Shown: positions 6,404 to 15,605, counted from the first letter of the stretch. The stretch is DNA of 32,435 nt from Chloroflexota bacterium (GCA_005882775.1 VBDY01000144.1:1-32435); one strand, 5' to 3'. Notes: generated from the sequence alone by a model not told the origin. Program-made: numbers and translations.

Positions 6404-9400
6404 GTGCTCTTGCGGCGCCGAGCGCCGAAATCTCCCAGCGCTCGGCTGATGGGCTTGTGGGGCTTCGCCGCCCTTCTCGTCCTGCTGCTCACCCTTGCTG
6501 CCGCACGCGTCCTTCCTCAGTTGACGCACGTCACAGGGAAGGCGACATCCGTGACCATCCCCTGCGGCGACTTGCCCTCGGGTCCAACCCTGTGGAAGGC
6601 AGACGCCAACAGCTCGCTACAGGTGATCCTGCCGGACACGATCTCGTGCGCCGCTGGGGTCACTGTTCCGTCCGGCTCGCAGCTGGTAATCGACGGAAGC
6701 AACGGGCCGGTCCAGGTTTTCTCGCACGGGGTCGGGATCGACGTCGATGGTGGATCGATGTCGACCCTGAACACGAGTGCGGCGAACAGCGTCACCTTCG
6801 ACGCGGAACCCGACGTGCCTTCCTGGAACGGCCTGACGTTCAGCGCCGATCTCGGCGGTAACAAAGGCAACGGCTGGCTTGAATACGTCAGCATCCAGCA
6901 CGCCGTAACCGCGATCACGGTCAACAGCGGCGCCACGAGCACGCAGCGGATGGTCGGCGGCGTCGCCGTGGTCCAGCCGTACGGGCTGTATATCAACAAC
7001 AGTGGAATTGGCCCCTCGTATTTCGACGGGATCAACATCCAGGACACCCCTGTCTCGGTGACCGGGATGAGCGACGGCCGGCTCGGCACAATCAACAACA
7101 TCGGGTCGCGCGGCATAGAGGCGAATTTCTCCAGGGATGCTCCGACACCGACGGCCGACTCGCTACATATTGAGGGGATCGTATTCGGCAGCTCCGCACC
7201 ATTCGGTGCTCAGGCTTCACCGCCGAGCGTGGTGTGCGATCCCACCAAGCCGATTTGCGGCACGATCGGGAACGAGGCCATCTTCGGAAGTTTCTCGAGA
7301 GGCCACAACCAGCCGGTTTCCATCACGGGCAACCAGATCCTCAGAACGGGGGCGTACGGGATTCAGCTGCTCGGCGTGGACAACCTGACGCTGCAAAACA
7401 ACGTTCTCGACTGCAGCGGCACTGGCTCGGCAACCCCCATCGCAGACCAGTGTCAGGGCACGGGACTGAAGTACCCCGCGCTCTACCTCAATGACGTCAC
7501 CTGGAGTTTCGACGGGGGGACCTCCGGCAACACCGGGTTCCAAAACGGATTCGACGCGATTGCCTTCAATGGCAAGGCCGGTGCGGACGTCACCTGGCAG
7601 ACGCCAACTATCAACACGGCCCAGACGGGTGCGCTGGGCTACTTCATCAACGGATCCCTGAACGCGAATGGCCATACGCTCACGGTCAAAGACAACGATG
7701 TCGTCAAGGTCAAGGACGGGGGGATCACGCTCGCCGGCGGAATCCTGGACGCGAGCAGCGCCGGGCAAAAGACCTTCACCAGCGTCCGAGACAATTCGGT
7801 CGGCCTCAAGCTCTGTCCGTCAGTCTTTGCCCAGAGCTGCCCGACAACACTCCCACCGCATGAGTGGGCTGGGATCGCCGTCGATGGCGCAAACGGGACG
7901 GGTACCGCGACCATTGTCAATTCGACGATCGCGTACCCGAGTAAGGCCATCAACGCCACCAGCGGGGCGACCTCGCTGGTGGGCGGATACGCCTTGGTGG
8001 TCACCGACAGCAGGATCGGGCCAACTTTCTCAGACGGCGTGTCGGCGCTGGGCACCCCCATCCTTCTCAGTGGAGACACGTTCGTGTGCCCGATCGACAC
8101 GGTCCCAACTGATCCCAACTTCGGTCGGTGCGCCAGTCCGAGCGTGGGAGACCATGGCGTCACCGCCGATTTCACCAACGCGCCTGCCCACCTCGGCGGT
8201 GGCCTGACTGTAGGTTCTTCGATTCACGGCCCAACCACCTTTCAGGGCAGCGTGAATGAAGCGATCCTGGGCACGGGTCTCGGTGGTCAGACAGTTTCTA
8301 TCACGGGAACGGTCGTCAAGAACGCCGGATCTTACGGAATTCAACTACAGGGCGCGGACAACCTGACTCTGACTGGAAACGACATCTCGTCCAGCGGAAC
8401 GGCATCTCCCAGACACTCGGCCATCTACTTGAACGGCGTCTTGGGCGATTTCGGCAACGGCACCACTACTGGCAAGATCCGTGGAAACACTGGCACCGGG
8501 AATGGTCTCAATGCCGTCGTGCTTCATGGGAAGGCCACGACCCCAACGATTTGGCAGACCGTGGGCAAGAATGGCCTGGCCCTTGGCTACCTGCTGGATG
8601 GCTCGCTCGAGGTTGACGGAAATCTCACGCTCAACGGCGACGTGGCGGAGGCTCTCAGCGGGGGGATCACCGTCAAGGGCGGTGTTCTCAGCTCGACCGA
8701 CTCCACCTTTACCAGCCTGCGAGACAACGTAAATGGGATTCCCACCTGCGGCACAGTATTCGTACCGCTGTTGCCGCAGCCCTCGACGGCGTGCCTGGCG
8801 GCGGCGCCCGGGGACTGGAATGGTCTGACCCTCGATATCGCCGGGCTCAATTCGTTGACCGCCGCTGCTGGAACCTCGGAGGTTCGGTTTGCGGCTGTGG
8901 GCATCAGCGTCGGCGATCCGGCCAACGCTGGAACCGCACAGGTCCTATCTATGACGGGAACCAATGTCCGGTCTGTGACCGGCGACGGGGTGAATGCCCA
9001 GTCGGCGGCGATCTCGGTCTCAGGCGGAACCTTCAGCAACATCGGCCAGCACGGGGTCAAGGCAGATTTCTCGGATGCTGTCCCGGGCCAGGCGCTGACG
9101 GTCGACGGCGTGACGTTCAGCACCGTCGGTCGGGAGGCGATCTTCGCTGACTCTCTGTCCAAGCAGACCGTCGCTGTTAAGAACAATCACATCGGCGGGG
9201 CGGGGACTTCCGGGATATATCTCCAGGCTGCCGCGGATCCGACCGTTTCTCAAAACACGGTTGTGAATTCCGGGAACCCGCCTGCGCTCAATCCGGCGGC
9301 ATCATTCCCCGCGATCTTTTTGGACGGTGTCAAGGGCGACTTCACGACCAAGATTTTCGGTAACACCGGGGCTCACAACGGGGTCAATGCCTTGGCCTTC

Positions 9401-12400
9401 CACGGCGAGGCAACCGGCGCCCTGACGACCTGGCAGTCCGCCCGGCCCAGCTCGAACGTCAATACCCCACCAGCTCTGGGCTACGTGCTGGACGACTCGC
9501 TCCTCGTGGACGGGCAGCTAAAGCTCGCCGCCGGCGACATCGTCAAAGTGGGCAAGGGCTTCATCAAACTGACCGCGGCGGCAACACCAAACGACGCCAC
9601 GCTAAGCGCCGACAGCACAGGGTCCAGCAGCCAGAAAATCTTCACGAGCCTGGCGGATAACGCGGCCGGCGTCATCGCCTGCCCGTCGTCGCTGCTCCCG
9701 ACCTGCTCACCCGGAAGCGAGCCGGTGGCCGGCGCGTGGAGTGGATTGATTCTGACAGGCGATGCCAGCGGAGCTTTCGTCAACACGAGTATCCGAAACG
9801 CCTCGACCGGCATCACGATCGACAGCAAGGCGGTGAGTACCGCCGGAAGCTCGGTCTTCGGCCTGACCGTTTCCCACAGTTCCGTCGGACCATCCTCGGG
9901 GGATGGAATCAATGCCAAAGACACGCCGGTCTCGGTCACCGATTCAACCATCTGGAATAAGCCCGGCCAGGGTCTCCACGGCCTTCGTGTGAACCTGGCG
10001 TCCTCAGTGGCTCTCGACGCAGCACTTCGCGTCAGTGGCGTCCAGTTCAAGGAGACCGGATCGGATGCCATCCTCGCTGAAGTCCTGGGCGGCCATCCAG
10101 TTTGGATCGCCGATAACCACATCGCGAACGCGCACGGCTTTGGCATCCATCTGCAGAACGCCGACAGCCTGGTGCTGCGGAACAACAACATTTCCGGCAG
10201 CGGAGGAAACCAGTTCTCGGCGATTTATCTGGACGGCGTTAAGGCCGATTTCGTGCGAAACGTACGAGGGAATGTGGGAACAGCCAACTACGTGAACGCT
10301 CTTGTTTTCCACGGCACGGTGACCAGCGACCTGACCTGGGTCACTCCGGGACTCTCGCCGACCCACGCGCTGGGCTACATGCTCGACGGTTCAGTGACCA
10401 TGGACGGGCCCAGGACCCTGAAGGTCAAAGCGAATGACGTTGTCAAGAGTCTGGGTGGCCCGATCACCTTGAACGGCGGCACGTTGAAGGCGGACGACGC
10501 CGGAGCCAAGCTATTCACGAGCCTCAAAGACATGAGCGGGGCTGGCAGCGCCACAGCGGGCAGCGTCTTCTCCTGTCCATCGGTCTTCACCCCATCGTGC
10601 ACCGGAAGCCGCGGCGACTGGGGAGGAATTGTGCTGAGCGACGACGGCGCAGGCAATCTAGGTAATGGTTCACTTCGAGACGCCGCCCTGGATTTCAGCG
10701 TCACCGCCATCACGATCGACAGCGGAGACGCGGCGTCAGGCCCGTCGACCGGCCCGCTGCTCACCCTCACGGGGACCGCAATAGCTGAGGCAAGCGTCGA
10801 CGGGGTCAATGCGTCGGATACTCCGATGTTCATAGTCAGCGACGGCGCTAGCGACAGCTCTATCGCAGGTACCGGGTCGCACGGGATTGTCGCCAGTTAC
10901 TTCAGCAGTGTGGCCTGTCCCGCCAGTGGTGATTGCCTGAAGATCGACCACGTCCACGTCACCAATACCCGCAAGGACGCGATCCTGGCGAGTGGCCTGG
11001 CCGGCCTGGCGACGGATATCACCAACAATTGCATCGGCGCCACGGCCGTCGATCCCTGCGTCGCGGCGGCGTCAGCGAGCGCCGGGGCAGGCACCTACGG
11101 CATCCGTCTAGTGGGCGCAGACCACCTCACTCTCAAGGACAACCATGTATTCAACACCGGGAATAGTGCCGTTACCTATCCGGCGATCTATCTGAACGGT
11201 GTTAAGGGCGATTTCAAGACCGAAATCACCGGAAACACGGGCGGTAGCGACGGACTGAATGCCCTGGCCTTTCACGGGGAGGACACGAACGACCTTGGCT
11301 GGTTAACGCCAATTCCGGGCGCGGCCGAAAATCCGCTCGGATTCTTCCTGGACGGCTCTCTGACGGTCGATAAGACTCTGACTACGAACGCGAACGATGT
11401 TGTGAAGGTCCTCAAGGGATCGATCAAGATCAACGGGTCACTGAACGCGACGGGCACGACTTTTACCAGCCTGAACGATCCAGTGCTCCCTTCCGCTTGC
11501 CCCTCGGTGCTCTCTCCAAGTCCCTGCACGCTAGCGAGCACTGACTGGGGTGGCATCAACGTCGACGCGCAGCCAAGCCAGTTCAAAGGCGGGTCCATCG
11601 AGAATGCCTCGTCTGGACTGACCATCTCCGGTGCCGGTCTGACCGTTACAGGGCCGGCGACCGTCGCGCACGTCTTGGGCGATGCTTTCACGGTCAAGAA
11701 CGCCGGGACGGATGCGACCGATCCCAACCAGCTCAGCACGTTCTCCGACATCACGATTGACGATGTGACAGGCAACGGTATCAACCTCATGGGTTCCGTG
11801 GCGACGCTGTCGCGAGACGTCATCAAGAACATCCACGGGGCAGGCCATTACGCGGTCATCAGCTCGGGGGCAAACACGAAGATGGACTGCATGGGAATTC
11901 ACGACGACGTCAATGGCATTTCCTTCGATGGAACGAGCTCTATCACAGAAAGCAACGTCCTCAGCAATTCGGCCTCCGACGTCACCGGCACGGGAGGCGC
12001 ACCGACCGCCACCGCCGTCTGGTGGGGCGGCACGCCGGGCACGGCCAGCAGCCCCGCGCACCCGACCGCGACCGTGACAGTGACTGATTCCCTGGCTAGC
12101 GAGCAGCCGGTGCTTACCGACCCGCCAACACCCGGGGGCAAGATCGAGATCACTGGCAATAATCCGACCGCCAGCGACGACCCGAATGGAACGCGAGCTC
12201 TCGGTATTGGGACAATGACGGACAAGCTCACCTTCAGCCGGGTGATTAACCCGACGAGCCCGCTTCTCGTCACCTTCGACGACGGAACGAACGGCGCCGC
12301 CGTTCACGACGTCACCGCGGTCGCCGGCTTTACCTTGGTTAAGCGGGTTTGGACCAGTGGGGCCTATCAACTCAACTACGGCACCGCCACGGCCGGGCTT

Positions 12401-13420
12401 AACCACTTGCGGGTGAGCGGTGCGACCAGCTGTGTTCCTGATGAAAACAACCAGATGGTGCCCGCAACCAAGGACTTCTATGCCGCCGTTCGCGTAACCG
12501 TTTTGGCGCCAGATACCGCGACCGGAACTTATGGTGGTACAGCACCGCTAAGCGCCACCCTCAGCTGGCTTGGTGCTGGGCTTGGTAATGAGGCCGTTTC
12601 CTTCCAGCTCGAGAGCAATACCCCGATACCGGCAACGACCAGCGACACGAGTCCCAATGTGGGAGTCGCGACCGTGGCGAGCGCCCCGCTCGGTACGATT
12701 CCAGCCGGGACGCATCTCACTGGCGTGAAAGCCAGCTTTGGCGGAGACACACTGTACACGCCGGCGCCGGCCAGCATTGCCGCGGGCGGCACAGACATGA
12801 CCGCCACCCTCACGGTCGACAAGGCGGGTACCCAGACAAACGCCCCAGCGGCCAGCGCGAACTTCGGCGCCGGCTCGGTCAGTCTGACTGCCGACGTTTC
12901 GTCAAGCACTGGCGCCGACGTCAACCAGGGCACAGTTGATTTCGCTCTCAAAGATGGAGGGGTGGTATTCGGATCGCAAGGCGCAGTCACTTTCAGTAGC
13001 GGGCACGCCAGCACGACCTACACATACCCTTCGAGCAAGCCGGTCGGAACCTACACAATCGACGCCCAGTACACGCCTCCACTGACGGGAGCGAACTTTA
13101 CGGGAAGCAGCGACGTGACTCATCTTTTGACGATTCAATCTACTGTGCCGGGGGCGCCCACGATCGGGACGGCCACAGCCGGAAGCTCGGAGGCAACCAT
13201 CACCTGGACGGCGCCAGCCAGCGATGGCGGATCCGCCATCACCAAGTACACGGTGACCTCGAGTCCGGACGGCAAGACGGCGAGCACGCCGGACGGCAGC
13301 ACGCTCCAGGCGACCGTGACCGGGCTGACGCCTGGGACGGCCTACACCTTCACAGTGGTGGCGACCAATGCCGCGGGTGATGGTCCAGCCTCGGCCGCCT
13401 CGAACAGCGTGACGCCTTAA
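6404..13420 (+). CDS. giant secreted beta-helix repeat protein with Ig-like and FN3 C-terminus
   Basis: A 2338-residue extracellular protein. Residues 1-45 are a basic start plus hydrophobic segment (LLVLLLTLAAARVLP), either a signal peptide or an uncleaved anchor. Residues 141-~1860 are five complete and one partial ~310-residue units rich in N-x-I/G-x-T turns, typical of right-handed parallel beta-helix (NosD/pectate-lyase-like) folds. Recurring landmarks include YGIQLxGADNLTL, AIYLNGVKGDF, GNTGxxNGxNALAFHG and LGYxLDGSL. No glycosidase catalytic motif is evident. After ~1900 come Ig-like beta-sandwich regions, then a fibronectin III domain at about 2248-2338. There is no LPXTG motif, C-terminal helix or S-layer homology domain, so attachment would depend on the N-terminus or on binding. 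A structural, adhesive or surface-layer role is inferred. The gene is monocistronic by context, with its own promoter at 6298. Confidence 0.85.
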   Translation: MLLRRRAPKSPSARLMGLWGFAALLVLLLTLAAARVLPQLTHVTGKATSVTIPCGDLPSGPTLWKADANSSLQVILPDTISCAAGVTVPSGSQLVIDGSNGPVQVFSHGVGIDVDGGSMSTLNTSAANSVTFDAEPDVPSWNGLTFSADLGGNKGNGWLEYVSIQHAVTAITVNSGATSTQRMVGGVAVVQPYGLYINNSGIGPSYFDGINIQDTPVSVTGMSDGRLGTINNIGSRGIEANFSRDAPTPTADSLHIEGIVFGSSAPFGAQASPPSVVCDPTKPICGTIGNEAIFGSFSRGHNQPVSITGNQILRTGAYGIQLLGVDNLTLQNNVLDCSGTGSATPIADQCQGTGLKYPALYLNDVTWSFDGGTSGNTGFQNGFDAIAFNGKAGADVTWQTPTINTAQTGALGYFINGSLNANGHTLTVKDNDVVKVKDGGITLAGGILDASSAGQKTFTSVRDNSVGLKLCPSVFAQSCPTTLPPHEWAGIAVDGANGTGTATIVNSTIAYPSKAINATSGATSLVGGYALVVTDSRIGPTFSDGVSALGTPILLSGDTFVCPIDTVPTDPNFGRCASPSVGDHGVTADFTNAPAHLGGGLTVGSSIHGPTTFQGSVNEAILGTGLGGQTVSITGTVVKNAGSYGIQLQGADNLTLTGNDISSSGTASPRHSAIYLNGVLGDFGNGTTTGKIRGNTGTGNGLNAVVLHGKATTPTIWQTVGKNGLALGYLLDGSLEVDGNLTLNGDVAEALSGGITVKGGVLSSTDSTFTSLRDNVNGIPTCGTVFVPLLPQPSTACLAAAPGDWNGLTLDIAGLNSLTAAAGTSEVRFAAVGISVGDPANAGTAQVLSMTGTNVRSVTGDGVNAQSAAISVSGGTFSNIGQHGVKADFSDAVPGQALTVDGVTFSTVGREAIFADSLSKQTVAVKNNHIGGAGTSGIYLQAAADPTVSQNTVVNSGNPPALNPAASFPAIFLDGVKGDFTTKIFGNTGAHNGVNALAFHGEATGALTTWQSARPSSNVNTPPALGYVLDDSLLVDGQLKLAAGDIVKVGKGFIKLTAAATPNDATLSADSTGSSSQKIFTSLADNAAGVIACPSSLLPTCSPGSEPVAGAWSGLILTGDASGAFVNTSIRNASTGITIDSKAVSTAGSSVFGLTVSHSSVGPSSGDGINAKDTPVSVTDSTIWNKPGQGLHGLRVNLASSVALDAALRVSGVQFKETGSDAILAEVLGGHPVWIADNHIANAHGFGIHLQNADSLVLRNNNISGSGGNQFSAIYLDGVKADFVRNVRGNVGTANYVNALVFHGTVTSDLTWVTPGLSPTHALGYMLDGSVTMDGPRTLKVKANDVVKSLGGPITLNGGTLKADDAGAKLFTSLKDMSGAGSATAGSVFSCPSVFTPSCTGSRGDWGGIVLSDDGAGNLGNGSLRDAALDFSVTAITIDSGDAASGPSTGPLLTLTGTAIAEASVDGVNASDTPMFIVSDGASDSSIAGTGSHGIVASYFSSVACPASGDCLKIDHVHVTNTRKDAILASGLAGLATDITNNCIGATAVDPCVAAASASAGAGTYGIRLVGADHLTLKDNHVFNTGNSAVTYPAIYLNGVKGDFKTEITGNTGGSDGLNALAFHGEDTNDLGWLTPIPGAAENPLGFFLDGSLTVDKTLTTNANDVVKVLKGSIKINGSLNATGTTFTSLNDPVLPSACPSVLSPSPCTLASTDWGGINVDAQPSQFKGGSIENASSGLTISGAGLTVTGPATVAHVLGDAFTVKNAGTDATDPNQLSTFSDITIDDVTGNGINLMGSVATLSRDVIKNIHGAGHYAVISSGANTKMDCMGIHDDVNGISFDGTSSITESNVLSNSASDVTGTGGAPTATAVWWGGTPGTASSPAHPTATVTVTDSLASEQPVLTDPPTPGGKIEITGNNPTASDDPNGTRALGIGTMTDKLTFSRVINPTSPLLVTFDDGTNGAAVHDVTAVAGFTLVKRVWTSGAYQLNYGTATAGLNHLRVSGATSCVPDENNQMVPATKDFYAAVRVTVLAPDTATGTYGGTAPLSATLSWLGAGLGNEAVSFQLESNTPIPATTSDTSPNVGVATVASAPLGTIPAGTHLTGVKASFGGDTLYTPAPASIAAGGTDMTATLTVDKAGTQTNAPAASANFGAGSVSLTADVSSSTGADVNQGTVDFALKDGGVVFGSQGAVTFSSGHASTTYTYPSSKPVGTYTIDAQYTPPLTGANFTGSSDVTHLLTIQSTVPGAPTIGTATAGSSEATITWTAPASDGGSAITKYTVTSSPDGKTASTPDGSTLQATVTGLTPGTAYTFTVVATNAAGDGPASAASNSVTP
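6824..11985 (+). repeat. tandem ~310-residue coding repeats (five full units, one partial)
   Basis: Unit boundaries are set at the conserved Trp of the W-x-G-[IL] motif: 6824, 7865, 8816, 9737, 10619 and 11546 (residues 141, 488, 805, 1112, 1406 and 1715). Unit lengths are 347, 317, 307, 294 and 309 residues, and the sixth stops after roughly half a unit. The YGIQL-type landmark recurs at residues 318, 644, 936, 1246 and 1565. The repeats are clear in protein but diverged in DNA, indicating old duplications. Confidence 0.8.
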
Positions 13421-13464
13421 ACAACGCCGACTGGCAAGTCAAGCCTCCCTAACTCTCGAGTAGT

Positions 13465-13977
13465 TCAGCGAGGCAGAAGGCTTTGAAACGGCTCGAAGAG
13501 CCGAGAAAACTCATGGGGCGTCATCCAGGTCTGGACCGTCAAGGCGCCTGCGGCGACCATGGCGGCATTGACCGCGCGACGCCACGCTTCTTCTTCAAAA
13601 CCTTCGAGTGCCAGGCGTGAGATGGCTTCGGCTTCTGCCTCAGGATTGAGCCGCTCGCCGGGAAGGGATGCCCCCGCTTCCACTGGCTGTTCACGCGGTC
13701 GCTTGAAGGCGTTCTCGCCGGCCCGCTCCTGGGCGGTGTGCATCGCGTCATAGAAGGCGGTCTCCGAGCCCGCGAAGACCGCGCTCTTGGCCGCCTTGGC
13801 CGCGGCGTCGAACGCCTTGAAGTACTCGGGCGCCATCGAGACCTCGAGGTCTGGGAGAGCGCCGATGCCCGGGGCCGCCTCTACCACCTGCTCCCACTCG
13901 GCCGGGGTCAGGCTGTCGAGCCGCTCAAGAAAGGCTTCCACCGCGGCGCTGTTGGGGCCGAACCTGACGCTGGCCAT
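13465..13977 (-). CDS. unrecognised soluble protein, 170 aa
   Basis: A 170-residue Ala/Glu-rich, predicted helical, cytoplasmic protein with no family I can name. It starts MASVRFGPNSAAVEAFLERL, contains LTPAEWEQVVEAAPGIG near residues 23-39 and ends in the helical RAVNAAMVAAGALTVQTWM and FSRLFEPFQSLLPR. No cysteines, signal peptide or membrane segment are seen. ATG 13977 is the only good start, with TATTGT 7 nt upstream on its own strand. The gene converges on the giant surface-protein gene (44 bp between stops) and is divergent from the gene at 14023. Confidence 0.65.
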   Translation of the reverse strand: MASVRFGPNSAAVEAFLERLDSLTPAEWEQVVEAAPGIGALPDLEVSMAPEYFKAFDAAAKAAKSAVFAGSETAFYDAMHTAQERAGENAFKRPREQPVEAGASLPGERLNPEAEAEAISRLALEGFEEEAWRRAVNAAMVAAGALTVQTWMTPHEFSRLFEPFQSLLPR

Positions 13978-13983
13978 GTGACT

Positions 13984-13989
13984 TACAAT
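13984..13989 (+). promoter_or_regulatory. -10 box TACAAT in a divergent intergenic region
   Basis: The plus-strand TACAAT would serve the gene at 14023, with a leader of about 27 nt. The opposite strand of nearly the same bases reads TATTGT (13990-13985), 7 nt from the ATG at 13977. The two divergent genes may therefore share one melted region and exclude each other's initiation. No consensus -35 is seen for either strand. Confidence 0.4.
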
Positions 13990-14022
13990 ACGCGCGGTTC
14001 CCGTGCTTTTAAAGTCCTTGCC

Positions 14023-14622
14023 ATGCCCGTAGTCCAGTGGGTCGTCCAGGTTGGCTACTCGGTCGAGACCCGCGACGGCGAGATCGGGACGGTCAAGGAG
14101 ATTTTCCAGGGGCCTCCCAGGTCGCTGTTTGTCGCGGCCGAGCCGTATATGGTAGTCATCGACCGCGGTCAGCCTGATCTGTATATCCCTTTCGCTGAGA
14201 TCGTCGACGTGAGCGAGATCAAGCGGGCCGTTTACCTGAAGCGTTGGGCGCGCGAAATTCCCGCCCTCAACTGGACGGTCGATCCGCGGCGGCCTGGCAT
14301 GCGACCCGTTCCTTATTCACCACGGCCTCGGCGGTGGGAGGAGCGCCCGGATGAGCAGGGCACGATCCCGCCTCGACCGCGAGGCGAGACCGGAGCCTGG
14401 AACCCCACCGAGATCGCGCCTCGCCGCGAGCCCGGTCGCGGCATCCGCATCGGCGACCGCTTCAAGACTGGCGACCCGATCCCGGCCGAGGGCCAGTACA
14501 TGTGCACGGTCTGCTGGGCGCGCAAGCACAGCCGTCAATTCCGGGAAGAAAACTCCGACGGCCGGTTTCCACCGCCGCACCATCCGGGGGCGCTCTGGGA
14601 GCTCGAAGACCTGCGGCCATAG
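14023..14622 (+). CDS. PRC-barrel/DUF2171-like protein with basic, proline-rich tail
   Basis: A 199-residue protein. Residues 4-70 look like a PRC-barrel or DUF2171-type beta-barrel: VQVGYSVETRDGEIGTVKEI, then MVVIDRGQPDLYIPFAEIVDV. The rest is proline- and arginine-rich and ends with one C-x-x-C pair (MCTVCWARKHSRQF) and HPGALWELEDLRP. A single C-x-x-C could bind metal only as a dimer or with the neighbouring histidines. ATG 14023 is the first plausible start in frame after the divergent promoter region; the longer open frame from 13738 runs through the opposite gene. Function unknown. It lies 78 bp upstream of nuoA, which has its own promoter. Confidence 0.7.
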   Translation: MPVVQWVVQVGYSVETRDGEIGTVKEIFQGPPRSLFVAAEPYMVVIDRGQPDLYIPFAEIVDVSEIKRAVYLKRWAREIPALNWTVDPRRPGMRPVPYSPRPRRWEERPDEQGTIPPRPRGETGAWNPTEIAPRREPGRGIRIGDRFKTGDPIPAEGQYMCTVCWARKHSRQFREENSDGRFPPPHHPGALWELEDLRP

Positions 14623-14681
14623 GGCCCTCACCCGATTCCGGGGGAGCGCCTTCCTGCTTCGATCTGAATACAAAATCCTTT

Positions 14682-14690
14682 TGCTAGACT
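14682..14690 (+). promoter_or_regulatory. extended -10 promoter of the nuo operon
   Basis: TGC-TAGACT is an extended -10 element (TGn at 14682-14684, hexamer 14685-14690) in an AT-rich pocket (ATACAAAATCCTTTTGC). The nuoA GTG is only 10 nt downstream, so the 13.6-kb operon message is predicted to be nearly leaderless. No -35 consensus is seen, as is usual for extended -10 promoters. Confidence 0.55.
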
Positions 14691-14700
14691 AGTCCCGACC

Positions 14701-15060
14701 GTGCTGAGCGATTATTTCCCTTTGCTCATTTTTCTCGCGGCCATCTTCGTTTTTGGACTCATTGCCCTCTTCTTTCCACCCTGGTTGGCCGGCGCTCGGA
14801 CCACGACTGCGAAGGCGCTCCCCTATGAGTCCGGAATCGTTCCCCGGACCACGGCCAGGCGTCGCTTCGCTGTCAGTTTTTACCTCACCGCCATGCTCTT
14901 CATCATCTTCGACGTAGAAGCCATCTTCATCTATCCATGGGCAGTCATCCTCAAGGGCCTGCGCTGGTTTGGTATCGCCGAGATGGCCGTGTTCGTGGGG
15001 ATCCTGCTGATTGCGCTGATCTACGTCTGGAAGAAGGGGGCGCTCGAGTGGGGGAGCTGA
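14701..15060 (+). CDS. nuoA: NADH-quinone oxidoreductase subunit A
   Basis: The small membrane subunit of complex I, 119 residues with three helices, lying beside NuoH, J and K at the quinone-end of the membrane arm. The conserved loop and second helix carry LPYESGIVP and [12 protein letters not shown], the acidic pair being the functionally important one in this family. GTG 14701 is the start: it begins at the hydrophobic N-terminus and follows the promoter at 14682-14690. It overlaps nuoB by 13 nt. It is the first gene of the nuoA-N operon. Confidence 0.95.
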   Translation: MLSDYFPLLIFLAAIFVFGLIALFFPPWLAGARTTTAKALPYESGIVPRTTARRRFAVSFYLTAMLFIIFDVEAIFIYPWAVILKGLRWFGIAEMAVFVGILLIALIYVWKKGALEWGS

Positions 15061-15578
15061 CCCTTCGCCCCGTTCCCTTCAAGACCGGCCGCGCAGCCGG
15101 CCCCACCCCGCTCAACGCCCTGGGCGACAACCTGGTGACCACCACCATCGACAAGGTGATCAACTGGGGCCGCTCGAGCGCGATCTGGCCGGCCCTGTTC
15201 GGGCTCGCCTGCTGTGCCATTGAGATGATGGGGACGGTCGGCCCCCGGCATGACATCTCGCGCTTCGGCTCGGAGCTCTTCCGAGCCTCGCCCCGGCAGG
15301 CGGACCTGATGATCGTGGCCGGCCGGGTATCGATCAAGATGGGACCGGTGCTTCGGCAGATCTACGACCAGATGCCTGAGCCCAAGTGGGTGATCGCGAT
15401 GGGCGCCTGCGCCTCGTGCTCGGGGATGTTCAACAACTACGCCATCGTCCAGGGCGTCGACAAGATCGTGCCGGTCGACATCTACGTGCCGGGTTGTCCG
15501 CCTCGTCCTGAAGCACTGCTCGATGCCGTCATCAAGCTGCAACGGAAGATCCGCGGAGAGCCCCTCGTCGCCCGATAA
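15048..15578 (+). CDS. nuoB: NADH-quinone oxidoreductase subunit B
   Basis: The peripheral-arm subunit holding the terminal cluster N2, which passes electrons to quinone. The 176-residue chain has all four ligands, C55 and C56 (LACCAIEM), C121 (GACASCSG) and C150 (PGCPPRPE). GTG 15048 is chosen inside the 3' end of nuoA; the frame is open further upstream but only as a shadow of nuoA. The 13-nt overlap suggests coupled translation. Confidence 0.95.
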   Translation: MGELTLRPVPFKTGRAAGPTPLNALGDNLVTTTIDKVINWGRSSAIWPALFGLACCAIEMMGTVGPRHDISRFGSELFRASPRQADLMIVAGRVSIKMGPVLRQIYDQMPEPKWVIAMGACASCSGMFNNYAIVQGVDKIVPVDIYVPGCPPRPEALLDAVIKLQRKIRGEPLVAR

Positions 15579-15605
15579 AAGCCGCCCACCGCTGAGAGGA
15601 CCTGG

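Noticed and set aside
6824-11985. CRISPR array or DNA-level tandem repeat
   Set aside because: The repetition is in the protein with ~310-residue units and diverged DNA; there are no short identical repeats with spacers.
11531-12406. 291-residue minus-strand open frame
   Set aside because: Lies wholly inside the giant repeat gene, whose plus frame is continuous and repeat-bearing; typical antisense shadow in GC-rich DNA.
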